Made by a program: the position numbers and the translations under genes. Shown here one piece after another: positions 40,640 through 52,900 of a stretch of DNA of 64,000 nucleotides (positions are counted from its first letter, which is position 1; the number at the start of each line of letters is the position of its first letter). This stretch comes from Bedellia somnulentella (lineage: Eukaryota > Arthropoda > Insecta > Lepidoptera > Bedelliidae): positions 16,691,261 through 16,755,260 of the forward strand of contig OY755181.1 in assembly GCA_963576735.1 (NCBI GenBank). Reading direction: 5' to 3'. The notes beneath the pieces were generated by a model that saw only the letters and a program-made list of their open reading frames with translations, made no database searches and was not told the origin of the DNA.

Positions 40640-42024
40640 AAAAATAACTAGAGACCGCCCCCGACTCTAAGCTCAGCTATCTATTATTTTAGCGCTCACA
40701 CGTGACAATTATTTAGCTTATATCTAATATATTATTATTATTATTATTGGTGGGCGCTAACCGCCTCAGGTTTCCGCACTTAACCCAGCTACGAGGTGGG
40801 CCATTGTACGTGGGCCGTTTGGCCGTTTAAGTTTCCCAACCTAATTCTGACCAGAATGACAAAAGCTTATCCAGGTCAGCCATTATCTAATATATTATAA
40901 TAGATTAATCTTCATGCTCTAAAAATATCAATGTGCTGTCTTGTGATGGTAGAAATATAATTTGATGGGTGAAATAGTCAGCGCCATCTATGGACTACTT
41001 AAAAAAGAATATTGAATTTAATTTCTTAATGACACCATGGTATCGAAAGAGGTTTTTTATTCAACGGGTTAGCGACTTCTTGAAAATATCTTCTTAATAT
41101 ATGTTGTAGATCTTTTATTTTGCTTGGAGTCGGGTTTTTTATTTTAAGCAACAGCCATTATGTTTGCTGTCCTAAAATAATTTGCAAGGAAAAATGCTAG
41201 CAGTACGAATGGTTTGCTGTATTTTCACTTTCCATTAAAATTTACATAATTGCACTTTTTTACAGAGATTTTTTTGTACATTTAACAAACAATATCCTAG
41301 AAGAGTAATGTCGGATATGTTAATTTTATGGAAATTTCTTAAGGTTTAATCTCATTGCATACTCTTGTATGAATCACTTTGCTATTAAAACTATCGCTTA
41401 CTCTGAACTCACTATTTATGTTTACTAATAAGGTAAGCTATATAAATTTCAAGTTTACACTAATCATCGTTCCATGACTAAAAAAACTCATCAATTCATT
41501 TAGAATAAATAAATGGTAATAGTGTAGGCTCAATTTTATAAAGCACCTTCTTTATCTCGACGCTATAGTTTTGTATGTTAAAATTGGTGTTCGTGTAATA
41601 TGATATTGTAATTTTAAATATCACTTGAAGTGTAAGAACTGGTTATGTTTAAATTCCAACTATTTGTCTTACATTTATACAGTCACAACCATATTCAGAT
41701 TTAGGACCACAAGTAAAATAACTTAAGGTTTTCTAAGTTTTAGATTTTCAAAATATGCTACTTAATTGATTCAATTTTAATCTGAATTTACTGACAGGAA
41801 ACAATGCAGTATAAATTTTAATATCTTGAATAAACATGTTATTTAGATTCCAGAAATTAATATATATGTTTGGCTGTATAAATTAACTTCTTCAAAGCAT
41901 AATGTATTTAAAAAAAACTTAGGAGGTTTAAAAAACCGCAATTATATATATATATAAACCATAACAGTACTTTCCTGTGATTTTGACGTATTGTAACCGT
42001 TTAATGCTAATTTCTTCATACAAT
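40640..42024. other. Intergenic, nothing coding recognised
   Basis: It includes an ATT microsatellite (about 40729-40747) followed by a GC-richer stretch, GGTGGGCGCTAACCGCCTCA to about 40885. That stretch looks like an old interspersed repeat but is not classified. Confidence 0.45.
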
Positions 42025-42812
42025 TATAACCATAGATCGGATAATCGGATGCATATTTACCTAAAGTTGACCGGCGGCTTAGTATGGAAAGCACTTCTTT
42101 ATCGTAAAGATTTCGGGATTTCGGAATTGATGCATTTAATGTTCGGAATATAGAATTAAATGTATTTTCATTACGTTTGTAGTGTTTTCTATTACAATAT
42201 ATTATTTGTATGTACATTACTTGTTTGGAAAAAAACCCAATGTTTCGGGATGAATACCGTTAGCGTTTTGGTTATAAATATAATTGAATGCACACTCAAA
42301 TAAAGGTTTTTAAATGAGGAGCCGTAATTATTTGCGTTAAGAACAATATTTAAATAACATTGTAAAGCTTGTTGTGCACTTAGCTGCACATTTACTAACG
42401 TTAAGATTTTAACTATTGTGGAATATGTCGAAAAATAAATGGAGATCAATTTTAGCACATGCTACCCTTTTTCTTTCACCTTTCAAATACTTAATACATA
42501 TTTGCATCGACGTTTAAAATACAGTTTAAGATATCCATTATGAATTATGATGTTCGAAGCTTAGTAGCTCGTAATTTTAAAAAAAAAAAATTTTTTATAA
42601 ATTAATATTATAATTTGATAGGTAGGTAACTAACTAACTCGTAAATTCGTAATTTGTTTTATATCCGATTAGTTCAAAATCCCTGATTTTTTTCGAATCC
42701 CGACATTGAAAAAGACAATTCCGAAAAAAGAAGCCGTCTCCATTTTTTCTTAGCCAAAAAATAAGTTTAGGTAAATATGCATCCGATTATCCGATCTATG
42801 ATTATAACATAT
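42022..42812. mobile_element. MITE-like element with about 45-bp inverted ends
   Basis: CATAGATCGGATAATCGGAT and GCATATTTACCTAAA at about 42025-42070 reappear inverted at about 42768-42812. The roughly 700-bp interior is AT-rich with no ORF of note. The two arms differ at only a few bases. No target duplication resolved. Confidence 0.6.
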
Positions 42813-44317
42813 AATGTGTTTGTCGTAAATCGATGTCAATAGATGTTTAATTAAATATATCTAAAAGTAAGGTAGTCACAAACTTCTTGAATATCTTCTG
42901 AAAATCATCCGACATTTTGATCATTTATAGAATTTTTATTTAATACACTGAATTTAAACGCCTTTATTAAATGCTTTAGCAAAAATCCAGCCTCAAATAT
43001 TGTTAGGTTCCTTCTTGATTTTTTGTAACTACCCTACTTTCAGACTTCTGTATTAAAATATAACTTAATAGCACGTTCAATTTTTATAATTAATAAATAC
43101 TTTTTTGTTTTTGATTTAATTGACCCTGGTGGTTATTATTTACTTTTGAAATTAAAAAACATTAAACATCTTCTCGCATAGCAATATTGACAAAATATAA
43201 ATCATTTGTGAATTTTGTTCCTAACTGATTTGATGCCTACGATAAGGTCCTGTAATTAATATTTCTAAAATATTAATATAGCTAACTTATTACTAGTTAT
43301 TATTCAAACCATTCTCTCGTAACTTTTTTGGTTTTTTAAACGTATCTGGGAAATTTCTTAGTCAAATTATATTCACAAGCAGTAGTAGAAAGATTAAAAC
43401 ATAGTTTTCTATATTGTCATGCGAAAAATTTGTTATTTCATATCGAAATTTTGTGTTTGACTGTTGTCAGTAGCATTGAACTCACACAAAAAACTTGATT
43501 AAGTAGATATTTCGACACTCAAAGTCTTATGAAATGTTACCAATATTTAAATATTGTATTTTATTTGGTACATCTCAAATTGTATTGACATATTGAATTT
43601 AAACCCGATTAAGATAGCAAAACAACAGTTAACACATTTTTGTATGGGTACCTTCTAATAAATTAGTTTAGTGTGAGCTCTAGTTTATAGCTAATATTTT
43701 AGGATTAGTGGCTTTTGTATTAAAAACCTTTTAAAACTTCATTATAACCCAATGATGTTGGCTGACCAGGCCTATGTCTTTTATTTTAAAGAAGTATATT
43801 TTCTTACTCACATTTTTGTCGCTCCATCATCAAATTGAACTTTCGGCAAAATTTGGTTCCTTTTATAACATTTATTTATTTTTTTTAATAATATTTTGTG
43901 ATTAATTCGATTTAAACTAGGGTCGGTTGGCAAGTGCTATTTTGTGATGTAACAAACATACATTCGTGTAGTATAAATATTTGTTCATGTTTGTCTATTT
44001 GTTGTTTTATTGCTGCAAATTATTTATGAATTTAATCAGACCCAAATAGCTGTGCAGTAATTTTATTTGATTGAACAAATAATTCTTTTGATTTGCAACA
44101 AATTTGTATAGTTAGTTGTGAAACATACTTGGAATTAGCTCCTCATTCTTTTCCTCGACCTTTGTAGGTATTCATTGTGAAAATAAAATGTATAATGTAG
44201 ATTACATGTGCAAAGTTGAACATGCAAATAAGCCAGCAGAAAATAAAGCTGTTTGATTTGTTTTGCTGAGTTTTTATTACTCCTTACCTTAATATTAAGT
44301 TAATAGTATTAACCTAG
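42813..44317. other. AT-rich intergenic DNA
   Basis: No gene or known repeat supported. Confidence 0.5.
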
Positions 44318-44574
44318 ACGATGCCCGTGGTCTAGTGGTCAGACGACTAGCTTCTAGATCCAGCTTCGTGGGTTCGAACCTGCTGAGGGCAAACATCGGT
44401 GTGAGAAGTATAGATGGTTGTCTTGGTCTTAAATGTCATTTTTATGTATATTATTATTAATGGTATCTAACCATAAGGGCGTGATTTCAAATAATGGGTC
44501 GGGCCTACACCAATTTGTCTTTCTATTAGTCATATGTGTGGTTAATGTTGAACCCTGATGTGGTAAAGTTAATT

Positions 44575-45084
44575 GGCCTAGACCTCGCTTTTTTAACATA
44601 CCCTTTTTATATTATAAATCGATAAAGGACATCAAACTTAACAACTTTGCCTATGGAATGCCTATCTAAAATATTGTAATTTTCAAAATATAATAATAAT
44701 TAAAAATTGTCGTACCTAGTTCAAACTGAGAATGTATAGAATGAGATTCCTTGCTTCAGTGAAAATAAGAAATTAAAAAAAAAACATTTGATCTATGATT
44801 TTCGCTCTGTAAACAAAAATATAACTTCTTTCGGTATTTTCCAGTTGTATTGATCGTCGTTGAAAATTAATATCATGAAAATAAATCGGAAAGCGAGCGA
44901 TTAAACTGGAAAATACCGAAAAGAGTTATGTTTTTGTTTACACCATAGATCAATTTTTTTTTTAATTTCTTATTTTCACTGAAGCAAGGAATCTCATTCT
45001 ATACATTCTCAGTTTGAACTAGGTACGCCGTACAACAATTTTTTATTAATATTATTTTTTGAAAATTAAAGCGAGGTCTAGGCC
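44575..45084. mobile_element. Foldback MITE, copy 1
   Basis: It starts GGCCTAGACCTCGC and ends GCGAGGTCTAGGCC, bordered by AATT at 44571-44574 and 45085-45088. The long arms pair across a short loop near 44830-44870. The right arm is internally shortened relative to copy 2. Confidence 0.8.
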
Positions 45085-45088
45085 AATT

Positions 45089-45256
45089 GGCCTTGACCTC
45101 GCTTTTTTAACATACCCTTTTTATATTATAAATCGATAAAGGACATCAAACTTAACAACTTTGCCTATGGAATGCCTATCTAAAATATTGTTATTTTCAA
45201 AAAATAATAATAATTAAAAATTGTCGTACCTAGTTCAAACTGAGAATGTATAGAAT
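45089..45256. mobile_element. Half copy of the foldback MITE
   Basis: A single left arm from GGCCTTGACCTCGC to GAGAATGTATAGAA, directly abutting copy 1 through a shared AATT. The second arm is missing. Confidence 0.75.
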
Positions 45257-45413
45257 ATATAGTGGGTTGTCCAAGGAAGGCATATATGGACCATTCTCTG
45301 GACTCTAGATGGCGCTGCCATGTGAGTTCAGTAGTATAGGTATCTCTGCGAACCCCTTAGGGCCTTCGGGGATAAACGGCGTGAACGTTTATGTATGTTA
45401 TGTAATGGTATCT

Positions 45414-46065
45414 AGTTTTCTAAGGGCTAACTTGACATGGTTATTCGTTGTTACACACTTATGCAATCCCTAAAGAGTTAAGCAGGGCAATAACTGATAC
45501 TCCATTGGTAGTTAAAAGTTCCTAATAGCCACACACTAATAGCATTACCCAACTACCAATTAAAAAGCTCCATTCCTACTTGATGTCGCGCGCGTCACAA
45601 AAAGTACAGTACAGTATTGTTCTACACTATTAGAATAGTTACTAAACGGCTTCCCCTTTTTAAAAAAACAGGAAAATTAATCTTGTAGTCTCTGTCGCAC
45701 TTATAGTAGGGGTGGTGATGTGCCTCTCGTCAATACCTGGGGAAATCGATAGAAGACGTAACTATCCTGTATAACACGAGCTGTGAATATTTAAAATAGG
45801 TTAACAGAAGTAACGTGTGTTTACTTTAAGTTGGCATACTTGGTTTTATAATATTAAATGGGGTTACAATATATTAATTATCTCTTGAATTAGCAATTCA
45901 GCTAATAATGAACCAAAGTAGGGACGAGGTACCTTTAAACTCTACTGATAAACATCCAAACCTAACCCACTTAAAACGCTCATATCTCGAAATCGAATTT
46001 TTGCGGATGAGTCTTTTTTGCTTAACTACGTTCAACTAAGATTTTTGAAGGAAATAAAGATTTAG
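45414..46065. other. Intergenic, nothing recognised
   Basis: No gene or known repeat supported. Confidence 0.45.
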
Positions 46066-46069
46066 AATT

Positions 46070-46659
46070 GGCCTAGACCTCGCTTTTTTAACATACCCTT
46101 TTTATATTATAAATCGATAAAGGGCATCAAACTTAACAACTTTGCCTATGGAATGCCTATCTAAAATATTGTAATTTTCAAAATATAATAATAATTAAAA
46201 ATTGTCGTACCTAGTTCAAACTGAGAATGTATACAATGAGATTCCTTGCTTCAGTGAAAATAAAAAATAAAAAAAAAACATTTGATATATGCTTTTCGCT
46301 CTGTAAACAAAAATATAACTTCTTTCTGTATTTACCAGTTGTATTGATCATCGTTGAAAAATAATATCATGAAAATAAACCGGTAAGCGAGCGATTGAAC
46401 TGGAAAATACCGAAAGAGGTTATGTTTTTGTTTACACCATAGATCAAATGTTTTTTTTTTATTTTTTATTTTCACTGAAGCAAGGAATCTCATTGTATAC
46501 ATTCTCAGTTTGAACTAGGTACGACAATTTTTAATAATTATTATATTTTGAAAATTACAATATTTTAGATAGGCATTCCATAGGCAAAGTTGTTAAGTTT
46601 GATGTCCTTTATCGATTTATAATATAAAAAGGGTATGTTAAAAAAGCGAGGTCTAGGCC
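46070..46659. mobile_element. Foldback MITE, complete copy 2
   Basis: 590 bp with arms of about 270-280 bp that are near-perfect inverted repeats. Ends are GGCCTAGACCTCGC / GCGAGGTCTAGGCC, flanked by AATT on both sides (46066-46069, 46660-46663). No ORF. It lies about 270 bp upstream of the PPAN start codon. Its RNA would form a long hairpin. Confidence 0.88.
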
Positions 46660-46930
46660 AATTTGAACTTAAAACTTTCGGTTTCGAAATGTTTGAATAA
46701 TCGAAGCATTTGGCAAAACATCTTGATACTGCACATTACTAACCATCAGTCAATCAGTATAAGATTGTCTGAAATGTCAAATTCACATTGCTAAACATAA
46801 CCTCGAAATAAATCTCACAATCACATCGGTTTTTTATGTTTCTCAACAATAAATTGTGGTATTTAAACTGTAGTATTAGTTATTATCTTTAAATTTAATA
46901 GATTGACCCAGGCATTAATACGTAAAAATA

Positions 46931-49900
46931 ATGGGGAAACGTAAGGGTCGTTGTGTAAAGAAAAATGCTGTGTCTAAACAATTGGAGGAGCCAGAAAACT
47001 TGGTAAAAGCTCCTCATTCTTTTGTGATTCACCGCGGTCAAGTCAGCAAGGATGTGGTTGATCTTACAAAAGACTTCCGACAAATCATGGAACCGTTTAC
47101 AGCATCTCAGTTAAAGGTAAGAAAGAGGTTATGTTTTGGTTCTTTTTTAGGGTTCCTTACCAAAAGGTAAAACCATATTATTCCTACCCTATTACTATAA
47201 CTAAGACTTCGCTGTCGGTCTGTCTGTCTCTGGGCTGTATCTTATAAACCGTGATAGTTAGAAAGCAGAAATTTTCACACATGATGTTTATCTGTTGGCG
47301 CTATAACAACAAATACATGTAACATGCAACAAATATATAACATAAATAAAATGTAAAAAAAATGTACATTAAAATCAAAATAATTTTTATTTGCATAAAT
47401 GTGATACAATGAAGATGTTGCTTTATTATAATCGGTCCATCACATTTAACTATATATGCTAGCATGCAAACATTTACATTAAAATTAAAATTAAGAGGAG
47501 TCTCCTTTAAGGGGAGTCTTTATACAATTAACTTGTTTTTTTCGCATTATTTTGCTCAATATTCAAAATGGTAATAAGTAGATGCTTCAAATACTAATAC
47601 AGAATATTTACTTGTATATCACCTTTCAAAACAAATAATTAATTAACAGTAAAGTAAATATCAAAGGGGGGCACCCATACAAAAACAATTTTGTATTATA
47701 GATGACAGTACGGATTCCTTTGTGTGGGAGTATGACTCACACTTGTTGTTAAATGGTAAAAAAACACTTCCTCTCCGAAACATTATAATATTATTTGTGT
47801 TGCATACAAAAGTTTATATATTCTATTATATATTATGTCGTAAAATGTATATATGTATTTTATTTAAAAATCTTTATATATAAAGAAAGAAAGAAAGAAA
47901 GAAAATACATTTATTTCCATTAACTGCTACACAAAACAAATATACATTCAACATTAACTACATAAGATGCAGAAAACTGAAAAAAGGGTACGGCTCAGCA
48001 TAGTGCCTGCCCTATGAAGTGCAGACGCTGTTATTCTGCCGCTCCCTTTGTCGACACGACTGAACTTAACATTTTATTTTTCATATATTTAAAATGACAC
48101 ACACACAATTAAATTTACACACTTTGAAACAGCAAAATCACAAATCGGTTACAGCATACAACTAATATTTTAGTTTTATTTTAAGTATTTTCACACTGTA
48201 AGAATTTAAAGAATAAATATTAATAGTTTTAATTGTAATAGATAATAATTAAAATAAATATAGTATATATGGTATAACTGTGTTAAATATTATTTTATTT
48301 TATGACGCTCTTAAAATAACATAATAAGTAAAACGATAAACTAAATTAATAAAATGAACAGCTAATTGCAACACAATAGAGATGTATTAGTTTTTTTTAA
48401 ATATAATAAACCAAAATTTATGTGTACATACAATAAAAAAAATATAATAATAATCATTTCTCATAAATGGCTATCGGGAGAAACTTCGCTATCATAGCAA
48501 TTTTTGCTTCTCGAGTAATATTTTTTTATATTTAATTTTAAAAGAGATTTTAGAAATGGGACGTTTAAGGGGTGGGGGGAGGTTGTTCCAGCATTTTGTT
48601 GCCTGGTAGCGGAAGCTTCCCTCGAAAGCCCTAGTTTTGTGAAACGGTGTTACCAAAGTCATTGAATAAAGGCTCCTTGAGTTAAAGGTGTAGGATGGCC
48701 AGGATAACTTGTTATATAGATATTCGGGTCGCTTAAACTTAATGACTTGGTGGACTAAACTAGCCAGATGAAGTTGTCTCCTAGAATCCATATTAAGTAG
48801 GCCCTCTCTATTCAATTTGGGAGTAATGTGAGATCGTGGTGGTATTTTATAGCAGAATCTTATGCACGCATTCTGTACTCTTTGAATCAACCGTTTTGAT
48901 GTAGATAAGAGACAAGGTCCTAAAACTATACTGCCGTAGTTTAATTTAGATAGAATAAGAGCCTCACAAAGCAATAAACGTATTTCCTCAGAGAGCAGGT
49001 GACGGATTTTGTAGAGTACTTTAATACGGAACATACAATTTTTTACAACATTGATTATGTGGTCCTCAAAACGTAGTCCGGAATCCACAAGAACACCAAG
49101 AATTCTTGCCAGTGACACCTGCTCGACCTTTGTCCCATTTATAGTTACACAAGGATTTGAGGACAAAACGGACGAAACTTGTTTTTTCGAACCCAGCACC
49201 ATAAACTTAGACTTACTAGGGTTTACAAAGCATCCCGGGATGCCCAAAGTGCTATATTATCAAGGTCAGAATTTAGTTTTGCTAATGATGGATTTATATC
49301 GCAAGGATTTAGGTGCATATATATTTGAACGTCGTCAGCGTACAAATGAAAGTGTGAATGCTTAATTTCTTTGACAATATCTGCAGTATATAACACAAAA
49401 AGAATTGGCCCTAATATCGATCCCTGTGGCACGCCCCTGGTAACAGGTTTAACTGCAGAACTATTGGTACCATTTGCCAGTTTACTACGCACTATTTGTG
49501 ACCTATTAGTAAGATAACTTTCAAACCAGGCTATGGTGTCAGAGTGGAAGCCATAGTATCGCAACTTGGAAAGGAGAAGTGGGATACTTATACAGTCAAA
49601 TGCGCGTGAAAAGTCGAGCAAAGTCAGAACCGTTGCCGTGCCAAGGTCTTGTGCTGCTAAAATATTGTCAATTACGTCTAACAGTGCTGTTGTAGTACTT
49701 ACACCCTTGCGAAAACCTGACTGCTTTGCAGGTAAAATATTGTTTGATTCTAAAAATTCTGATAACTGCCAAAACACGATACGTTCGAGCACCTTTGACA
49801 AGCAGGGTAGTAAGCTGATTGGTCTTAAATCTTTCAAATTGTTTGGAGTTGGATTTTTTGGAAAAGGGGTAATAATAGCAGTTTTCCAGCACTCAGGGAA

Positions 49901-52900
49901 TGTTGAAGAGGATATGGAATAATTTATTAAGTGGGTTATGTAAAAAAGTGCATGAGGTAAGGTTAGTAAAATCATATTTAAATTAATGTTATCAACACCC
50001 TGAGCATCCGACTCAATTGACAATATAGCCCTTGCAACCTTCAATTCATCTACTGGTTTCAACTCGAACGTCGCAGTACCGAATCGATTAGTTTCGAAAT
50101 ATGAAAATTCTGAAACTGGTACAAAATCAGGACACGGCAGAGTCAGAAAATAATTATTTATTAAATCAGGATCATTAAGATGAGGGGGTAATTTCTCAGT
50201 ATCTATAGTATTATCTAGTATGTTTGATTTAAGGTTTTTCCATAGTTTTTTCGAGTCTTTAGTACAAGAGTTAATCTTTTGTTGAAAATATGCCCGTTTT
50301 TCACTGTCCATTGTAATTTCTACTTGTTTTTTAAGAGTTTTGTAGTATTGTTTATCTTTATCGAGGTGTGATGATCGGTACTTTTCTAGTGCTTTGTTTT
50401 TAAGGTTAATAAGCACTTTGGTATTATCTGTAATCCAAGGCATGGGTTTTTGTTTGATGCGTATCGTTCTTATAGGAGCATGCCTATCGGAAATATCTAA
50501 AATATAATTATTGAGTAATGCAACCATATCATTAACAGAAGTTTTGCTTAGCATATTCTGCCAATCATATAATTGTATTTCCGCGTCGACGGCAGCGAGA
50601 TCTACGGATTTCATAGGTCTACATTGGATGTATGTTGGCTTGAATCTTTCTTTTTTGATATTGAATGTTGTATGTATCATAGAATGGCCGATCAATCCCG
50701 TGACACCACAAACTGTGACACTATTAACAGCAGCGTCTGTACAAACAAGATCAATTAAAGTTTCAGTATGATGCGTAAAGTGTGTAGGCTTGTTTACCAC
50801 TTGACGCAGACCTGCACATTGTAAAAAGGAATCAAACTTACGATAACTACTGCTGTTAGTATCTAGTTGATTTATATTAAAATCTCCTAAAAGAATAACC
50901 CTATCAAATTGTGTCAGTGAACACAACGACTCCGTTATGGCATCCAAAAAATCGTCAACAAGCTGCCACTGCGGCCGATAAGCCGTTCCAATTACTAGTC
51001 TCAGCCCATTGACTGTTACACGAAGCCACCACTGTTCGACGGGGGACTCAGGGTGCTGCACCGTTCTGACTGTGATGCCATTTCTTATGTAATAGGCCAG
51101 ACCACCTCCGCGGCCACGAAGGATATCTTTTGATCGAGGGAGCATTCTAAATTTATATGAAGGAATTTTTGGTGCTAGATTTTCACAACCATGCTTCAGC
51201 CAAGATTCATTGATTGTAAGTATATCAGGTTTATATTGTAAAACCGCCTGAACAAAATCATCACCACAGGTGTTTAATGACTGAGCGTTATATAAACTAA
51301 TAGTAAATAAACAGTTTTTAGCGATCATTTTAAATAATATTTTGATATGCTTTCGTATATATCACTATCACTGTGGCTCACCAATAGTAAAAATGTATAA
51401 AAATAGGCGATTGATTTATTATTAAAATTTAAAAACCGAAAAGATATCATGGTAATAACATTTGTTGTAAATAGTTTGTTAAATAATATATATTTATAAA
51501 CTATTAAATATATGTTTTCGTGTGTTTGTAATAATAAAATACTGATAATATAAGTAATTAAAATATACACTAAATATTTTTTACTTGTTAATTTGAAATA
51601 TAATATGTTGTAATATAACTTGCTTACTTTTTTACAAAACCAGAATTGAATGCACAGCAAAACTTTCGAATTTGAACTACAAAATATTAAAACTACGTAA
51701 TACAAGTTTAACACATAGTTACAAGCACGCGTAATAGTAAACACTGCCAATTTAGGCGTCTCAAAAAATACTATAACATTATTAATAAATCCAACTAAGA
51801 CAGTGTAAATGATTCGTTGTTTATTAGGGGCGAAACGTATTTAATGTATCTTTGAGTTCGTTTCGAATACAGTCTGAATCACTGATTGAGCTGATACGGT
51901 AGATACGGCTATTCTCGGTTTTTCTAATTAAGATTTGTCCTTATCTTTTCCAAGTAAATTTGAAGCCACATTCCCTTGCAAATGATCGTGTCATTCCAAA
52001 TAGGCGGCGATCGGAGGGTATCATGTGCTCGTTCACATAAAACGACCGCGCAGGTCCGGGTATACCATTCAGATCAGTGGTAAGATTCCGACGCACACGC
52101 GCTGCTCGTACCAAGGCTTCTCGAGGTGATCGTCTAGTCAGCCTTAACACTATGGGGCGCGGGCGAACCTCACTCCCTGCCTCCCCTAGCTGTCGGCGGC
52201 CCACTCGAGAAACGTGAACTACATCCCTCGAGTCCAATTCTACGTTTAACACTGTTGATATCACGCCAACCATGTGATCAAGATTTTCACCTTTTTGTTC
52301 GGGCACTCCAGTGATTTCAACGTCGTTGAGAACTTGTGATCGATCCCGCTGGATAAGTTCAGAGCGCAGCTGCTTCACCTCATTTCTCAGAACTTCAACT
52401 TCTGCCTCATAATTTTCCAGTCGTTCTAGCTTAATTTTTATGTCTGATAACTCAGTTCTGAACCCGCACATTTCCTCACGGCACAAGCGCATTGAGTCAT
52501 TCAACGTTTTAATACCCGAATTCAGTTCACTGAACATATTTTTGAATTGATGCATTGACTGAGCTAATATTGAGTCTCCCTCCATAGATTCCGGGATAGG
52601 AACCGATTCACCATTATCATTAAAAGAAGAGGACTGTAAGCAATACACTGAAGTATCGATATGACTGCGCATACGATTATTGGTATTCACATTTGATTTT
52701 AATTCGTCGTGAACGAATTCATCACACGACATCATAGACATATTCATGTTTGTGTTTGTCCCCGCTGCCAACCCCCTGCGCACCGGAGTATCATCATTAG
52801 TACCGCGCGAAGCGGGGTAATTGCAAGTTGGACATAGCCAATTTTTTTTAAGGTGCCGTTAGTCCACCGAACAGGGTTTTTGAAACTTTATTATGCGTAT

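Larger units (their letters stand above)
44318..45413 (+). mobile_element. tRNA-derived SINE (family S2 head) split by foldback elements
   Basis: The head at 44318-44570 has a tRNA-like start (CCCGTGGTCTAGTGGTCAGA as A box, GGGTTCGAACCTGCTG as B box) and a body. The tail at about 45257-45413 ends CGGCGTGAACGTTT like the S1 tail. In between are one and a half copies of the AATT-flanked foldback element. Removing them joins head and tail. Confidence 0.65.
47883..52870 (-). mobile_element. CR1/L2-like LINE, antisense in PPAN intron 1
   Basis: Minus-strand order: ORF1 end of a PHD finger with coiled coil and RRM-like region, a 612-bp spacer, ORF2 with endonuclease and RT, and a 3' UTR of about 600 bp ending in a TTTC tetranucleotide tail (plus strand GAAAGAAAGAAAG at 47884-47902). 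ORF2 lacks RNase H, as in CR1/L2-type elements. One frame break in ORF2 near 49235 and 5' truncation make this copy inactive. No target duplication seen. Confidence 0.88.

Noticed and set aside
51325..51750. 141-codon hydrophobic ORF in the LINE spacer
   Set aside because: Composition of AT-rich DNA, no motif, and the position is the normal ORF1-ORF2 spacer.
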